Assembly: GCA_963575745.1 (NCBI GenBank) | Contig: CAUYUJ010000669.1 | Span: 511,501-575,500, forward strand | From: Prorocentrum cordatum | Taxonomy: Eukaryota > Sar > Dinophyceae > Prorocentrales > Prorocentraceae | Direction of reading: 5' to 3' | DNA length: 64,000 nt | Part shown: piece after piece, positions 21,656 through 33,340 of the stretch | Position numbering within the stretch: the first letter of the stretch is position 1 | Layout of the letters: each line of letters starts with the position of its first letter | Made by a program: the position numbers and the translations under genes | The notes under the pieces: generated by a model | The model's database searches: none | What the model was told of the DNA's origin: nothing | Seen by the model: only the letters and a program-made list of their open reading frames with translations

Positions 21656-22377
21656 GTCTCCAGTTTGCGCTGGCGGAGGAGGGCTGCGGCCTCCTCAGCC
21701 TGGGCCTCCGCCAGTGCCAGCGCCATTCTCGTCGCGCCAAGCCTTGGCATCCTCGAGGGCCCGCTCGAGCTCGGCGACAGACCAGGCTGCGATGTCCAGT
21801 GCACTGCTGGCGTGCTGGCGGCGGTCACCAGCCGACTGCAGCCTCTGCGCAGTTGTCCGAGGCGCGCGGGCTGGCGGCTGGGCCTCGCACTTGCAGGCCG
21901 CCTCGACGGCCACGCGTAGGGCCTCCGCCACGGCGGGGTCGGGCACTGCGAGGAGCGTGTCCAGCTCGCTGGAGACTAGGGTCGCCTCGCGCGTCCAAGG
22001 GCCTTAGGGAAGCTCGGCTGGTAGTGGCTGGTCTCGGCAGCCACTGCGCCTTGGCCTCCTTTGCCATTATTGTCGCCCTTGCCCTTGCCTTCGGCAACCT
22101 CGTCACCAGCTGGCTTGCCTCCTTTGCGCCCTGGCTTTCCCGCGTCTCCAGCCATTGGCCCAGGCACAGCAGGGAGACGGACTCGGGGAAGCACAGTACC
22201 GACATGGAGCACCTTGCCGCAATTCAAGCAATTCTCGTTCCCGCGGAAGGTCCAGCGGTACCGACAGGCCGTGCAGACGACATAGCCAGCAGTGCCTTGC
22301 CGACGAGCAGCGTGTTTCTCCCGAAAGAGAGGGATGGGCCGCCAGTGACCCGCTGAGGTGCTGGCTGGAGGAGACAA
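21574..22377 (-). pseudogene. Retroelement ORF1-like relic with zinc ribbon
   Basis: Minus-strand frames 22377-21976, then 21946-21695, then 21828-21574 continue each other. Near the N-terminus (22275-22219) there is a C-x2-C ... C-x2-C ribbon: residues 35-38 read CTAC and 50-53 read CLNC, with RGNEN between. A Gly/Lys-rich basic stretch follows, then a helical, Ala/Glu-rich coiled-coil-like part (ELERALEDAKAWRDE). This layout, an N-terminal zinc ribbon followed by basic and coiled-coil segments, is typical of first ORFs of dinoflagellate non-LTR elements as I know them. At least two frameshifts break it, and its 3' end runs into the 0.82-kb tandem array. No endonuclease or RT follows. Confidence 0.55.
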
Positions 22378-22469
22378 CAGTCGAGCGCAAGCGCCCTGGC
22401 ACTGGCCGCGGACAAGCGGTATCTGTGTGTTCCCCAGGGGAACTCAGCACCTCGAGCCACAATGGCTAC

Positions 22470-22835
22470 GGAGGAGGAGGAGGGGAAGCGGTAGGAGGAA
22501 GAGGAGGAGGAGGAGTCGGAGGAGGAGGAGAGGAAGAGCAAAAGGAAAAGACACAGGACGACGAACAGGAGGAGGAGGAGGAGGAGGAATAGGAAGAGGA
22601 GGAGAGGGAGGGAGGAGGAGGAGGAGGAGGAACAGGACGAGGAAGAGGGAGGAGGAGGAGGAGGAAGGGAAGGAGGAGGAGGAAGGAGAGGAGAAGGGGG
22701 AAGAGGAGGAGGAGGTGAGGAGGTGAGGAGGAGGAGGAGGAGGAGGAGGAGAAGGAGAAGGAGAATGAACATGATCAGGAATAGGAGGGGGGGCGAGGAA
22801 CAGGAGGAGGAGCTGGAGGAAAAGGAGGAGGAGGA
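22470..22835. repeat. (GGA)n / GAGGAG tract
   Basis: Purine-only repeat on the plus strand, giving Glu/Gly/Arg frames and, on the minus strand, Ser/Leu/Pro frames. No gene. Confidence 0.95.
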
Positions 22836-22859
22836 CAAGCTAGATGTGCTCGCGTCATA

Positions 22860-23221
22860 TCTGACGTCCTACCCCTCCCTCCCATCCCTTGCCATGGCGT
22901 AGGTATCCTCTACTCGCACAGTCGGACGTCGAGCAGAGCAATGATCCCGAGAGGGTGCGCGATGCATCGTAGATCACGGCATAGCAGGGCGTAGAAGAGC
23001 TATGCCATAGCATGGCGTGGCGTTGCGTAGCGAACAAATACATCGCGAAGTATTGCAATGCACATAATGGCATCGCACAGCGGCACAGCACAGAACATGG
23101 CATAGCATGGCGTTGAAGGTCAAAGCGTAGCCTGGCATAATATGGCGTGGCACTGCGTAGTCAAGCGCTGCATATCCTAGCATTGCAGCTGAAGGCATGG
23201 CATCGCACAGCGGAACGCCAC
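22860..23221. repeat. CATGGCATAGCG-type repeat
   Basis: Interrupted repeat of 'gcatggcatagc/gcgtagc' words, densest at 22975-23240. A similar repeat adjoins the forward copy of the ~290-bp dispersed element at 14866-14945, so the repeat and the element seem to travel together. Confidence 0.75.
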
Positions 23222-23530
23222 ATAGCATTGGATTGCATGCCATGGCATGGCCCTGGGAATAATCACGTCAGCGCTGCAGCGGGAGCACGATTCGGAACGA
23301 GCGGAAGCGCGGAAATGTGGCCAGCGCTGCAGCGGGAGCACGATTCGGAACGAGCTGAAGCCTGACAATGAGGCCAGTGCTTCAGCGTGAACAACATTTT
23401 GAAAAAAGCCCAAGCGAAAACCCAATTCCCGGGAATCTTGTGTGTTAAAAACACCACGCGAAGGGGGGGCGAACATCTTCTGGACGTCATCAGGGGGGAG
23501 AGGATAATAGTATTCAGATTGTGAAATTGT
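23222..23530 (-). repeat. Dispersed repeat, about 290 bp, inverse copy
   Basis: This is the reverse complement of the 14448-14740 element with the same internal order, including the doubled 'gcagcgggagcacgattcgg' block and the 'ggacgtcatcagg' end. It is bordered on the right by a GGA tract and on the left by the CATGGC repeat. Confidence 0.85.
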
Positions 23531-23725
23531 AGAGGGGGAGGAGGAGGGGAGGAGGGAGGAGGAGGAGGAGGAGGAGGAGGAGGAGGAGGAGGAGGAGGAG
23601 GAGGATGGGGCGGAGGAGGAGGAGGAGCAGGAGCAGGAGGAGGAGGAGAACAAGGAGGAGAAGTAGGAAAAGGAGGAGGAGGAATCAGAGGAAACAGAGG
23701 AGGAACAGGAGGACGAGGGAAAGGA
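23530..23725. repeat. (GGA)n tract
   Basis: Purine tract on plus strand (GAGGAG with occasional C and T), similar to 22470-22835. Frames across it are artefacts. Confidence 0.95.
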
Positions 23726-23924
23726 AGATGCCCCAAAGCCACGCCGCCAGCGCGCCGCGGGGCCCCAGGGCCGGTCTGCGGCGGGGGGCGGCCGCGCGCG
23801 GGGGGGGGGGCGGCAGCCGGCCTCGCGCAGGACGGGGGTGGCGCACTGGGTCGGAGCAGAAAGCATGGCCTTTTTCATTTCTCCGACTTCCTCGCGGATT
23901 TATTGTATCGGCGCTGGGCTTCCC

Positions 23925-24000
23925 CGTCGGCACCTCTGGCGCGGCCCTTGGCGCGCTCCGCGCCCCAGGAGGGAGGGTCCAGTGCCGATCCAAGACGAAC
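23925..24000 (+). repeat. Short dispersed repeat, copy 2
   Basis: Direct-orientation match to 8175-8278: 'cacctctggcgcggcccttggcgcgctccgcgcc' landmarks, then 'ccagtgccgatccaagacg'. Differences are scattered substitutions plus a shorter purine spacer. Confidence 0.6.
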
Positions 24001-24785
24001 CTCAGAGAAATTATGTTTTTGCCGTTTTTTGTTCGTCCAGCCAGGGGGGTGGCCTTGTAATCTCAGATGGGCTGCGGAAGGAAAAGGTTTCGACGGCGCT
24101 GTCACTGACGCGCAAACTTCCCGCGCAAGGTCGGGCGTGAACGCCTTCTTCTCCACGCGGTGTGCCATGCTGGCGGTTCGCATCAGCTGCGGCGTAAAGT
24201 CGCTATGTCATATAGGGGTAAAACTTGCGTGTGATCGTTGCTCATATGAGCACGAAGTAGTGATAATGATGCGTTCCCAGGCTTCCAGGGTTTCCAGGAT
24301 TTTCCAGTGTCCCACATATCCCACGCTGGCTGCAGAAACGAGTGCCGCTAGATACGCCCGAGCTCCTGGAAAGTATCCTCGGCCAATCGTATCGTGACAT
24401 CGTTTTCGTCCTAGTGGGGGTTTGTAGAGCGGCGGTCCAGCGGCGATTATTGTGAGGGTCGGTTGGGGAACGAGCCCAGTTTGATGCTCACATGTCCATA
24501 TTCCACGGGCAATGTAGAACGATTGTCCTGCAATTTGTTTGTCTCCAGGATCTGCAAAGGCGGGGGGCTTATCGGAAGCCGGGGGCCGTCTCAGGAGAGG
24601 GGCTGGGGGTTTCTTGGAATCCGGGGGGTCCGACAAGCCCCCTTCTTTCTTCCGATGACCCCCCCCACCTTCTTGCAAGACCGCCCCTCTCGCCGCCCCG
24701 TTGTGCGCGCCGCCGTGGCAGGGCGATGGCCGAGGGAGGCGGGGATGGTGGCGATGAGGCCCCGACCGCTCCTCAACGTTTTCCT
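24001..24785. other. No gene recognised
   Basis: Unique sequence with short overlapping frames. Nothing in it matches a family I know or another part of the window. Confidence 0.45.
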
Positions 24786-24794
24786 CCGCCTCCC

Positions 24795-24955
24795 CCTCGT
24801 CGTCCTCGTCCTCCTCCTCCTCCTCCTCCTCTTCCCCTTCCCCCTTCCTCCTCCTCCTCCTCCTCCTCCTCCTCCTCCTCCTCTTTCTCCTTGCTTTTCC
24901 ACGCTCCGCCTCCCCCTCCCCCTCTTCCTCCCCCTCCCCCTCCTCATCCTCTTCC
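24795..24955. repeat. CTC/CCT tract
   Basis: Pyrimidine triplet repeat. The long plus-strand frame that starts at 24492 crosses it in a Pro/Ser phase and is not credible as a gene upstream of 25430. Confidence 0.9.
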
Positions 24956-25429
24956 GCAGCGATTTGGGCTCAAGCGTGAGGTAGTTTGGCAGCGGGTGGC
25001 CGTGCAATGCGCCATAGCCCTCAGGCGCCTGGAGCGGCGCGCCACGGAGCGCGCGCGGGCTCGGAGCCCGCCATGGCATCGCCGTCATAGGCGGCGGCTA
25101 GCTGGTGCGAGGCATTGCCTGCGCCGTGAGCGAGATCTGCAGGTGCTCCGTCAGCACCACAGGGGGCTGCGTACAATCCATGGTTTGACGTCTCACAGCG
25201 CCCTGGCAGCAGAGTCGTGGAGGATTGTGGCAGACGTGGACGGCATCCAGTACGGATTTTCAGGATTCTTCGCATCAGGTCGTTCGGTCATTCGGGGTGC
25301 ACGACATGAGGGCATCGTCAGTGCAGCAAGTGTCAAGCCCCATTTTGATTTGGTACCGTCGACCCCCCAGCTGTTGCGAAGCCACCCGTGGCGGGGGCTT
25401 CCTTGCCCGCGGGGTTCGTGGGTTAGCTC

Positions 25430-26164
25430 CAGGTGCGGGCCAAGTCTTATCCCGCCCTTGCTGGAGTCGCTCAGGCAGCCGCTGGGCCACCTCTCCAAAC
25501 CATCGTGGGGATGTTTCCTATGGAACTGGACAGGCTGGTGTCTGCGGAGCAGACCAACTTGGCCAAACAGTGTTAATCAGCGGCCAATGTCGGGATGCAG
25601 GTTTACCAAGACATGCAGTGGAAGTTGGATGGTTCCCGCAAGACGACGAACCTGCTGTTCGAGCGTGAGAAGGCCTGCAATGACGGAATCTCGGAGTTGC
25701 GCAACGCCACGGCAGCCGATAGGGTTGCTCACCAGGTCAAGGCGCCCTTCGACCCCGATGTGTTTGAGTTTCAGAAGCAGCAAGAGACTGAGATCGAGAA
25801 GAAGGAGGTGGCTGCGCAGGCTGAGGCAGCGGCGGCGGCGGCGGCGGAGCAGGCGCCTTCCGCATCGCGGGCGATTGCGCCAGCGCCCGTGGCAGCCGCG
25901 CGGCTTGTAGCAGCCCCCCCTCCAGTGCATTGCGTTCCCGGTGCAGGTGCTGCAGCAGATGGTGTTCATGTTCCTGTGCCTGGTGATGCTGTGCGTGCTC
26001 CTGACAAGATCAAAGCTGTCGTCGTCAGCGGTCGCCTTGGTTGCGCCGCCGTCGAGGCCAAGTTTCGCTTCTTGGAGTTCAGCCAGCTCGAGACGTTGAC
26101 AGCGAATTCGTCGACTTCGTTAGTGCAATGGCGACAGCACCGTGGGCCATGCCAGAAGCGTTAA
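25430..26164 (+). pseudogene. Retroelement ORF1-like relic (coiled coil)
   Basis: Frame 2 reads through 25595-26164, and the same frame upstream (from about 25450) continues it across one stop near 25577. The N-terminal part is helical and charged (QQETEIEKKEVAAQAE at about 25780), followed by an Ala/Pro-rich linker. There is no zinc finger in view. Position, orientation and style agree with the ORF1 of a LINE whose endonuclease relic starts at 28.9 kb, but 2.7 kb of unresolved sequence and a minisatellite lie between, so I keep them separate. It could also be an unrelated low-complexity frame. Confidence 0.35.
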
Positions 26165-28290
26165 TCCTTTCCGATGGGCGATGCCGCCTTTGAAGTATGT
26201 CGTCGGTGACCCAGCTAAGGTCGAGGAACCCTCTGCCCTCGGAAAGCGCGCGGCCGAGTCGGGCCCGCGCGCCACCCGAGCCTGGCGATGCCAGCAGCTC
26301 TTCGCGGCCACGGTCGAGAGTGGGACTGCTAAGCGGGCCCGCCGCTCTGATGTTCAGTCTCATGTTTTGTCCCGTGCACTTTGTAGCGCCGCCATCCAGC
26401 AGCTCGCTCCTGGCGCCGCGGACCCGCCCAACATTCAGCAACCTCGCTGGCCCGATCCACTCTCAAGAAGGGGGGGGGGGGGGGGGGGGGCGCTTGCGCG
26501 CGCGCGGCTCCATTGTAAGTTTTGTCATGTAGCCGAGTTGCCCACTTTGGCGCGGGGCTTCCTTTCGATTGAGGCTGCCGAGCTAGATGGGATCTTCACG
26601 GCATAGCATCTTCCACGAGGTGATGGCCAGATATCCCGAGCGAAGAAGTTGCGCAGCCAGTTTCGTCTGCCCCCGAATTGCTGCTCGAGTGCATTGGCTC
26701 CCCGGGCGGAGGAACTCACGGTGGAGTCTTTGCTGCAGTCCAACCTGGGTTGTGCATTCGGGAGTGTTTGATCTAGACCAGAAGGGTTTGTCTGGCGAGC
26801 GCCGGGGATTGCTGGTTCTTTCTGGAGACGAGGCTTCGGTCGTGTTCCATTGCCGCGTGGGTGGTGTATTTGATTGATTCCATTGGCGTTTCGCGAGGCA
26901 GCGTCGGCCAGCTCAGAGCTACCGCCGAGGTCGCGAAGCCTCCTCGTTTTCGCTGGCGCTCATGGGGGTTTTCAACCGGGCTCCACGTCTCTTGGACGAG
27001 CATGGTTTTCATGATATCGTTCGCGCTTGCGTGGTGGTTCTTGACAGCGCGTCTTGCACCTATGATATGGGTGAAGCCGTGATCGATTGCATTATTTGTT
27101 GTGAGTGTGCTTTCCAGTTTGTTAGCGCGTCGGCTGGGCGCCCCTCCGCTCGAGACTCGCGCCTGCCCGCGCGCCGCCCTGGGCTTGGAGAGTTTGTCTG
27201 CGCCGGCCTGCCAGTGGAAGGGCCCCCGGAAGTTTCCTGAAGCTCGCGGTCCTGAAGCTATCCAATGTCTCAGCTGCTCCGGCCAGTCCTGCCGGCGCGC
27301 GGTCGGCCGTGCGCCAGCGCCCCGGAGCGCGTTTTGCCTTTGAGTTGGGAGATAAGTGCTCCCAGTGGTCCAGATCCGTCGAGGTGGTGCTTTCGCGCGC
27401 TCGCGACATGTCTGAAGAGCCCGCCATTCTCTCGGTCGAGGCGCTGTGATCTGGGGGAGGGCGCGTTGGTTGCAAAACGCGGCCTTGCTGTTCAGAGTTC
27501 CCGTTGCCCCCCCTTGCTTTTTGGTGCGCGGTGGCTCCGCGCTCGCAAGGATGCGGGGGGCCCCCGGGGCCCCCGCGCAGCGGCCCCGCTCGGGGGCTCC
27601 GCGAGGTCCTCGCCGCCCTGGCCCCGCAAGTGGCCCGGCGCATCGCTCGCCTGAAGGGCCCCGCAGAGGCCAGTGCTTAGGGGGCCTTGCTATCGGACTT
27701 CCCCCTTAATCGCGAAGACGCCCGTCCTCTGACGGTTGCGACGAGGGCACCGAGGCCGATGGGAATGACGTTCGTTCCGAGTTGATTACCGTCTTTTGGT
27801 CGAGTGCTCTCGAATGGCTCTCCCGTAGCTCCACCGCGACCGCTGCTCGAGGATTCAGCGCTTCGCCGCCGAGGCAACGAGTCAGGCGGCGGGTTGGGCG
27901 GCCGCGCGGGCACGGGGCATCTCCGCGGCAGCTTTGTCTGTATCTTGCCCTGAAGTGCGAGAGCGAGGCGCGGATTGTTTCGTCTATGCGCGTTGTTGCT
28001 GCTTCGCGTGATGTGCACATCTGATGCTGCATTCGATTGTAGTTTTTTCGTGCCTCAGTACCTCTGCGCGTTTTGTTTGCCATAGGCGCCTAATTCTTCG
28101 TGCTCTACAGTTGCCCGGGCATGTTTGGTTGAATCCCGAGTTTTTTTTCTGTCGCGGCGATCGTGCGCGCTGTCGGTCCATCGACCTCCCGCCCCGCGCC
28201 GGACTTTTGCATGCCCCGTCCCCGCGGGGTTTCCGCCCCTCGGCCTTGTGGGCTCTGCGCCCCCATCAGGTCAGTTCAGCTCAGTTCAGC
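26165..28290. other. Unresolved region
   Basis: Several plus-strand frames of 80-155 codons (for example 26142-26606, 26587-26877, 26962-27240) follow one another in different phases, as decayed coding DNA does, but I recognise no motif. A run of 23-24 G lies at 26467-26490. The G/C-rich 27540-27680 segment codes for Pro/Arg/Ala strings in any frame. Confidence 0.4.
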
Positions 28291-28845
28291 GCAGTCCAAT
28301 TCAGCGCGCCAGACCGTGGGGGCGCGGCAAAACCTGACAGCGCGGCGCACCACAGACACACGGCACGCCACAGAAGCACGATATGAACCAGCGCGGCAGA
28401 CCGCGGGATCGCGGCAGACCAGCGCAGCACGGCGGAGCAGCGTGGTAGACCACAGGAGCATCAGACCAGCGTGGCAGGCCACAGCAACGCGTCAGACCAG
28501 CACGGCGTTCCAAGGCAACGCGGCAGAATGTGACGGCGCGGCAGACCGCAGTAACATGGCAGACCAGCGCGGCAGACCACAGCAACGCGACATACCAGTG
28601 CGGCAGACCACAGCAGCGCGGCAGGATGGCACGGCAGACCACAAGAACACGGCACATGGGCACGGCAGGCCGCAGCTTCACGGCAGGCCAGGACATACCA
28701 CAGGAGCATGGCCGACCAGCACGGCAGGCCGCAGCAGCACGGCAGACCAGCACGGCAGACCCCAGCTACGCGGCTGACCAGCGCGGGAGACCACGGCAGC
28801 ACGGCAGACCACAGTATAACGGCCGATCATAAGAGCACGGCGTGC
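28290..28845. repeat. Minisatellite 'cacggcagaccacagcagcg'-type
   Basis: Imperfect units of about 10 and 20-30 bp built on GGCAGACCA and CAGCGCGGCAGACCACAG. Arg/Gln/Thr-rich plus-strand and Cys/Arg/Leu-rich minus-strand frames echo the repeat. It ends just before the DinoSL-like site. Confidence 0.88.
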
Positions 28846-28850
28846 CACAT

Positions 28851-28872
28851 GCCGCAGCGCTTTTGGCGCAAG
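28851..28872 (+). other. DinoSL-like relict (candidate)
   Basis: 18 of 22 positions agree with the canonical dinoflagellate spliced leader (counting the degenerate first base), including an uninterrupted TTTTGGC and the terminal CAAG. It lies 84 bp upstream of an open frame leading into LINE ORF1/endonuclease relics on the same strand. A retroposed trans-spliced mRNA would leave such a mark. One match with four differences could be chance in GC-rich DNA beside a minisatellite. Confidence 0.5.
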
Positions 28873-28955
28873 GCTTAAATTCTGTGAATGGCTACAGACG
28901 CCCGAGAACCAAGTGATTATGTCTAGGCCCGTCCGTAGTTTCCTCGAGCATTGGA

Positions 28956-31536
28956 TTGCGGCCGCTTGAGTTTGTCGTTTCGCCGCGACGCGGATGTCCC
29001 CCGCCTCCCCCATCGCCCCCAGCCGTGGGGGCGAAGCGCGGGGCAGCTGCTCGCCGCGCGCGCCGCGGGGGGGGAGTTCGAGCAGCGGCGATCGTGATCA
29101 GGAGTCTTCGCACAGCAGATCAGCAGCAGCCGCATCTCACCCTCGCGCGCCGATTGGAGGCATGGCCGCCCCGATCACCCTCTCGCCCCCCCGCTCGTCC
29201 ACGGCCGCGCAGTCCTCGCGGCGGCCGCAGTGGGCATCATAACTGCTCCATGCGGTGCGGGACAATAGCGTTGCGATCTCTCGGTTGGAGAAATTCACGC
29301 AGCCAGAAATCCACGAGGCACGTGCATCGCTGGCGGCTGACGACCAGAAAGTTCAGAGTCGAAGCAGTCGGTGTCGCGGACGCTGTCGTGCATGCGGTGG
29401 AGTCGGTTGTCGCTGCCAAGTTCGAAGTCATCCAGGCCCAGCCCAGTGGCACCCCCGCCAGCATGTCACCACCTTCCCCATCTTCGGGTACGCGAGCTGC
29501 TGCCATGGAGCGGGCTCATTGCGTGTTTACCGTTGGCTTCCCGAGGAAGTTGATGCTGTGCCGAGCAGCCGAGTCATTTATCCAGACGGTTTCGCAGATT
29601 TATGTTGTTTTTCCCGTCGTTCGTGCTTTCGACGTGACTAAGAGGGTGGCTCTCGACTTCGCGGACTCAGAAGGCTGGCGACCGGGGCAACCGTTGCGTT
29701 TCCCAGATCCTGCCCACCTGGGCCAGGCGTTGCAAGGACGAGCCAAGAGGGGTATGGAACTTGGGGCGAGGTCCCTTCTCGGCAATGGGCAAAGCGCGCG
29801 GCGTCGCATCGGCCGCGACGCGGTGCGCGCAGAAGGAAGCGGGCTCGAATGGGCTCGGAGGCGGCGCCTCCATCTTGCGCTGCGGGGGCAGCTGGTGAGC
29901 GGTCGTTCTGTGCCGACCTGCAGGCTGCGAGCCGTCAGTTGCAGTCTCCGGAATCGCGCGGCTTTTATCCGCCTCCCTCTGCTTCGTTCCCCGCCCCGCC
30001 TCCTGCGGCGAGCCGGGCCCTCGATGGGGTCAGGTCCGCCCCCTTCTCCCCTCTGTCGCCTTTGATGCCGCGCGCCTGGAGTGCTCGCGCTCTGTTTGCC
30101 GCAGTTCCATCGTCGAGCAGCAGCGCGCCCAGGAGGCGCGATCGATTCCTCAAGCGCGCCCGATTATGCGATGCGTTGCGCGCGCAAGAGCGCCATGGAC
30201 AGACGGATATCGATGAACTGCCTCGCGAGCTCCGCGGGCGTGACATCGGGCATTATCTTATCTCCTCCAATCCTGATGCTGGTGGTTTTGTCATATGTAT
30301 CCATCCTCGTCTCCTTCGTCACTTCGCATTGGTTTTCCATCGCCCTGTCGTGAAAGGTCGCGTCCTCATGTCGCTCTTGCCGTGGCCCCGTGGTCAAGAA
30401 TGCATCGTTATCGCTCGCATGCCGAATGCGAATAAGCTGATCGCAGTGCCCCGCCGCTCCTTTGACATGTTGCGCGCTGAGATCTTGCCAGCGGCCAGCT
30501 GCCGCGCCGCAGCGGCGATTGTTATTGACGACTGGAACTTCGCCCTTGCGGCCGAGGGCCGCCTGCGTGCAGAGGGGGGTGGATGGGGGTCGGGGGATGA
30601 TGCGCGCTCTGCTTTCTTTACTGCTAAGTGCGGGAAGTGGGGGGAACTTGCCCAATCGGGGGGCGCGAGGAGGGATGCGAGGAGGGGCGTGATCGCCCGC
30701 GCATCCAGGCTGGACAGAGCCTACGGTGCGTTGCCGACCCCTTGCTCGCCGATTCGAAGGTCCGCGGTGAGGTCCCGGGGCGCCCCCACTCGCGCGTGGT
30801 TTCCGATCGCCTGCCCGCGGCCAATGCGAATTCCAAATTCGACCTTCGAAGCCCCTCGTCGCCCCCCCGCCCGGGTCACGATTCATCCGCTCTACTGCTC
30901 CAGCGCGCGGCCTCGAACATCCACGCCCCGGATCTTGGGCGCCTCATGGGCCCGATGCGTGAAGTTGCGGAAGAGGTTAAGTTGATTCTCTCTACTCGCC
31001 CAGCGGCGCTGACCAAGGCCAAGCACATGCGCGCGCCCCTGGCTTCGAGAGGGCGGCGCTCCGGTGACATCTTTGCGGTGGGCGCCGCTATCCGCGCTTG
31101 TCCTGCCACTGCCCTTCACTTTCCTGCTGGCCTCTCGCGCTGTGTCCGACTTGACTCCCAATGCCAACATGCCCATGATCATCGCCCCGCTCTACTTGGC
31201 GAGGCCGGGCGAGATCTCGATCGCGATCAGCAGCACATCTCAGTAGAAACGCCGGGGAACGCCAAGAGAAAATCCATCGGCACTCTAAAGCGAGCTGGGG
31301 ATATCGGCGCGCGGGAACGAGCGCGCGCCCGCGACCGCTTGGCACAGAGCGGCCGGCCGCCCAGATCTGACTACGCCTCAGTGGGAGGTGTGCGATTTGC
31401 CATCGATGCCAAATTGCTTGAGATGGCTCGCCTCCTACCACTGGGGCGATGTTTACTACGGTACAGCAGCTGGAGCTGGGCTTCGCCTAAGGCGAAGCTG
31501 CTGTGTGGGCCTCCCAGCCCCTTTCAAACTTGGTAG
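28956..31536 (+). pseudogene. LINE 5' part: ORF1-like plus endonuclease relic
   Basis: Frame 0 (28956-30065) contains a conserved-looking segment (VGFPRKLMLCRAAESFIQTV, about 29530-29590) of the kind that precedes the endonuclease in dinoflagellate LINEs. Frame 2 (to 30985) then carries an endonuclease/exonuclease/phosphatase fold: DAGGFVICIHPRLL near 30266, a GRVLM-type strand near 30358, and IVIDDWNF (30527-30541) where intact enzymes have a G-D-F-N type motif. A later S-R-x-D-R segment (about 30697) and an S-D-R (frame 0, near 30800) stand for the C-terminal S-D-H motif, with His replaced. At least two frame changes break it. The RT is absent: the Copia-like element begins where it should be. 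Confidence 0.55.
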
Positions 31537-31939
31537 CGGAGCTGGCTCATGGTGGTCCGCTCTTGCTCTACTCCCCACCATCCACGGCGCTATCTGGTGG
31601 GCCACTGACGTCGTGGAACATCTGGGTGCAGGGAGTTTGCGCGGAGGAATGTATCTAACTACGCAGCGTAGCAAGGGCGCTTGCAGTGCTACCTCTGCCT
31701 TCGCAGAGGCCTCTTACTCGCGTCCTACATCCCTGCGCTATTACACTCCTGAAGTCCACCCACCCACTCCAAGTTGAAACTTCTTCGAAGACGCAATGCA
31801 TGGAAACGCGCGATGCGACGTTGCGCCGCCCCCACCCCCACGCAGGCTTACGACCGCACGCCGCAAACCCCAACCAACCACATCCGACTACGACCAACGA
31901 GGCCATTGGATTGGCATAATTATCCGCGGGCTCACATGG

Positions 31940-33295
31940 GTTGCTATCGGGCGCGCGGTGGGGCACGTGCGCGGCGGAGACGACGCAGGAACGCCCGGCC
32001 CCCATCGGGGCCAGTCCGGTCAAGTACCTTTCCGCGAATTTGTTCGCGAGGTGAATGCCTGGATCAACGTGGCCACAGGCGCCGCGACCCCCCCCCCCCC
32101 CCAAACGAGCTGCAGCCGCGCAGCGAGGCATGGGAGGCCTCGCGCGGGCCAAAGCCATGAGAGTTCCCCCAGCAGTTATCATTTTCGGCGTAAACATAAG
32201 TGGCCGCCATACCGATGGTGCCACCTACATTGCGCTCTTCTCAAGTACGATGGTCGAGAACCGAGAAGAGGAACGCCGACTCAACTCTGGTACAGCGCTC
32301 ATTGACTTCCGAGTCCATGCGGGAGAACGGATCGACCAGATTTCGGCACGCTTCGAGGTCGCCCGCTCTGAAGCTGAAACGGCAGGCTTCAACATCGCCA
32401 ACTTCCAAGTCTAACAGTTATCTTATTCAGAGCCCTTGGAGTGGGGACGTCGCGTGCACAACAACTCCTACAGCCGTTTAATCCACCGCGTTCCGAGGGG
32501 CCAGCAACAGTGTGACTCTCTACTTGAACGCATGGGGTCATATGCCCACATTGCTGAAATATCCCCTGACAATATTGGCATCTCAGTCGCGGTCACCGTG
32601 CCGAGACCTTCCACGCTGAGGCCAACGCAGGGCAATTAATAACGTCTGGAATGGCGATCCGCTTCCAACGGAGACCACCACGTTATTGATTCAGAATGGT
32701 GGTTCGGCCTCGGGGTTGCAAGACTCCTGGGCCCGGTTTCGGGCGCCGCCCGGCGCGGCAGCCCCCGCGCAAGCCACTGCCCGAATGGCTCAGCGGGGCA
32801 ACCTGCCGAGTCCGACTTCGACTCTGGTTCCGACGCCGACGCGTCCTCGAGGCCACCGCCCCAGACTATTCCGATATGCCGACGTACTTCACGGAAGAAC
32901 AACAGGCGCAATGGTTACCTTTAGGATACCAGAAACATAAACGCAGCTGGAGGCGATTTATGAAGAAGCCAGTCCGCAAGGCACGGCGTACTATCCGACG
33001 GGCACTCAGGGGAAAGGGCAAGGGTCGAGGCAAGGGTAAAGATAAATGGCGGCGACTTCATGGCAGAGGCATGTTGGCACTTCTAACATCCCGTACTGGT
33101 CCGCAATCTGAAGAGATGTTCCTAGGTGCAGGCAGGAGCCGTAGGCGCGCATCAGGAAACGGCAAGGGACGGCGGGGAAACCCAAAGGATGCCAACGGTA
33201 CAACTATGGAGCGCGACACCTGCCATAGCACGCAGCACTTTCGCCGTGAATGCCCTGAGGGCGATGGGGGAGGCAGAGGTCCGTCGATACATTAG
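31940..33295 (+). pseudogene. Gag-like region of copy B
   Basis: Conserved-looking segments run over four frames: PFREFVREVNAWINVATG (frame 2, about 32026), a long helical stretch with RRLNSGTALIDFRVHAGERI (frame 0, about 32274), a segment with MGSYAHIAEISPDNIG, and a basic region (frame 2, 32887-33295) ending in a zinc knuckle. The length and alpha-helical style fit a Copia-type capsid followed by a nucleocapsid. Frame changes near 32160, 32415 and 32930, plus stops, inactivate it. The upstream limit is uncertain; sequence before 31940 gives only weak coding signal. Confidence 0.55.
33212..33253 (+). other. Degenerate CCHC zinc knuckle
   Basis: The C-x2-C-x4-H-x4-C pattern is present except for the first ligand: codon 33212-33214 is CGC (Arg), one transition away from TGC (Cys). 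Remaining ligands are Cys 33221, His 33236 and Cys 33251. It follows a Lys/Arg/Gly-rich stretch, as in retroviral-type nucleocapsids. Confidence 0.6.
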
Positions 33296-33340
33296 GCTCA
33301 AACTGACTCGGACATACAATATGTTGACTGGGGGTCACTT

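Noticed and set aside
24492-25910. Long plus-strand open frame of 472 codons
   Set aside because: It begins without a convincing start, crosses a CTC tract as Pro/Ser and ends as an Arg-rich string that is the wrong phase of the ORF1-like frame at 25595-26164.
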